From assembly GCF_000196655.1 (NCBI RefSeq), contig NC_014253.1:1877423-1941422 (forward strand): 64,000 nt of DNA, read 5' to 3'. The DNA comes from Methanohalobium evestigatum Z-7303 (GTDB lineage: Archaea > Halobacteriota > Methanosarcinia > Methanosarcinales > Methanosarcinaceae). The notes beneath the pieces were generated by a model. That model was not told where the DNA came from. It ran no database searches and saw nothing but the letters and a program-made list of their open reading frames with translations. A program made the translations under genes and the position numbers. Positions 63,126 through 64,000 of the stretch are shown here, one piece after another. Position 1 is the stretch's first letter. Every line of letters starts with the position of its first letter.

Positions 63126-64000
63126 GTGTCAAGAACTGAAACTATTCGCTTAAACCACGAAAACAAACTTTCACGACTTTGCCACATATCCAAAAATCTC
63201 TACAATCAAGCAAATTACATAATTAGACAGAATTGGCTCAATGGTTATGGTTATACTAAATATGAAAAAGTAAATGAAGAACTGAAAGGAACTGAAAATT
63301 ATTCAATTCTACCATCTCAAACAGCTCAACAGACTCTAAAAATGGTCGATAAAAATTGGAAATCATTTTTCAATTCGCTAAAAGACTACAAAATTAATCC
63401 TCATAAGTACGAAGGTAAACCAAAACCGCCAAACTATAAGAAAAAAGACGGAGAATTCCTTTTAATATTTACATCACAACAACTAACCAGAGGAATAAAA
63501 AACAATTATCTCAAGTTTCCCAAAAAACTGGGATTAAAAATCAAAACAAGATTAAATGAGGATACTCATATTCAACAAGTGCGTATAGTTCCTCTTGGTG
63601 TTGGTTATAAATGTGAAATAGTCTATAAACAAAAAATTGAACATATTAATTTAAATGAAAATAATATAGCATCAATTGATTTAGGGATTAACAACATCAT
63701 AACCATGGTAAATAACATTGGTGAAAAGCCAATTGTTATTAAAGGTGGTGGGGTTAAGAGCATAAATCAATACTACAACAAAAAGAAATCTCAATGGAAA
63801 TCGTTTTATGACAAAAGAGGTTTTGATGAAACAAAAAGATTGGAAAAAATATACCAAAAAAGAAACAACAAGATAAACGATTTTTTCCATAAAGTTAGTA
63901 AAAAGATAATCAACTATTGCATCGAAAACAACATCGGCACTCTGATAGTAGGTTACAATGAAGGATGGAAACAAGATTCTAACATTGGTAAGAAAAATAA
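63126..64000 (+). CDS. tnpB: TnpB of the IS607-type element (3' end outside window)
   Basis: An open frame from the GTG at 63126 to the window end, 291 codons so far. It is the intact relative of the remnant at 7642: SRTETIRLNHENKLSRLCHISKNLYNQAN, LPSQTAQQTLKMVDKNWKSFF and the RuvC Asp in ASIDLGINNIITMVNNIGEKPIV. It ends in GTLIVGYNEGWKQD at the edge, so the second half of RuvC lies beyond. It follows tnpA by 18 bases, the usual IS607 order. Confidence 0.88.
   Translation, partial: MSRTETIRLNHENKLSRLCHISKNLYNQANYIIRQNWLNGYGYTKYEKVNEELKGTENYSILPSQTAQQTLKMVDKNWKSFFNSLKDYKINPHKYEGKPKPPNYKKKDGEFLLIFTSQQLTRGIKNNYLKFPKKLGLKIKTRLNEDTHIQQVRIVPLGVGYKCEIVYKQKIEHINLNENNIASIDLGINNIITMVNNIGEKPIVIKGGGVKSINQYYNKKKSQWKSFYDKRGFDETKRLEKIYQKRNNKINDFFHKVSKKIINYCIENNIGTLIVGYNEGWKQDSNIGKKN

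Overview
The window looks like chromosome of a halophilic, methylotrophic methanogen of the Methanosarcinales, with Methanohalobium as my best guess. The reasons are low GC, archaeal TATA boxes and GGTG/GGAG ribosome binding sites, archaeal-type ProS, IleS, ThiI, SepF, Sm, ZPR1 and DUF61 proteins, an MptE-like pterin enzyme, an ECF cobalt/nickel importer with CobT, and osmolyte uptake (a BCCT carrier and a ProX-type binding protein). The species is inference. No CRISPR array, rRNA or replication origin was seen.

Layout. 1-4.7 kb: a guanidinium-type SMR exporter, a YjbQ protein, a TIM-barrel protein, a MITE-like inverted repeat, a lone receiver domain and a gene-free stretch that looks like a structured RNA. 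4.3-13.4 kb: a sulfur block with a COG2522-type HTH regulator, nifS-nifU-larE, tRNA-Cys, thiI, a frameshifted thi4, a CopZ-like protein, cysE and cysK. A TTCAC-N3/4-GTGAA palindrome recurs at four places in this block. 13.7-25 kb: UspA, BCCT transporter, tRNA-Gln, DRG GTPase, a MoeA-binding-protein fusion, IlvE, tRNA-Arg, an AOR-family tungstoenzyme and a ProX lipoprotein. 25-31.6 kb: DUF61, then a metal locus with an ArsR-type regulator carrying a DUF4430-like tail, a His-rich duplicated surface protein and cbiM-(NikL/CbiN-like)-cbiQ-cbiO. Three 16-bp palindromes of one family lie around its regulator and surface-protein gene. 31.7-34 kb: a solo tnpB and a rhomboid protease. 34-45 kb: tRNA-Glu, a Cys-cluster winged helix, Sm, DUF3467, a DUF5814-type helicase, a degenerate KaiC-like protein, MTI phosphorylase, DUF373, MptE and IleS. 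44.7-51.5 kb: PUA protein, SepF, ZPR1, ProS, CobT, two zinc-ribbon microproteins, and a membrane protein followed by an actin-like ATPase. 51.5-60.4 kb: AMMECR1, Pgk, a DRTGG protein, ADP-forming acyl-CoA synthetase, an iron-sulfur flavoprotein, a ClC channel with CBS domains and a sugar-dehydrogenase-like beta-propeller. 60.4-64 kb: a frameshifted tnpB element and an IS607-type tnpA-tnpB pair cut by the window end.

How the genes fit together. Sulfur genes span cysteine synthesis (CysE, CysK), sulfur mobilisation (NifS), Fe-S scaffolding (NifU), sulfur insertion (LarE, ThiI) and thiazole synthesis (Thi4). The shared palindrome suggests common control with tRNA-Cys. Cobalt or nickel import and CobT fit the corrinoid demand of methylotrophic methanogenesis. 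The strongest candidates for undescribed biology are the sulfur palindrome regulon, the ArsR-DUF4430 metal locus with its repeated operator, the putative RNA near 3.2-3.4 kb, the paired zinc-ribbon microproteins and the membrane protein/actin-like pair. Several genes are broken by one-base changes in A-runs, so raw-read confirmation matters before calling them dead.
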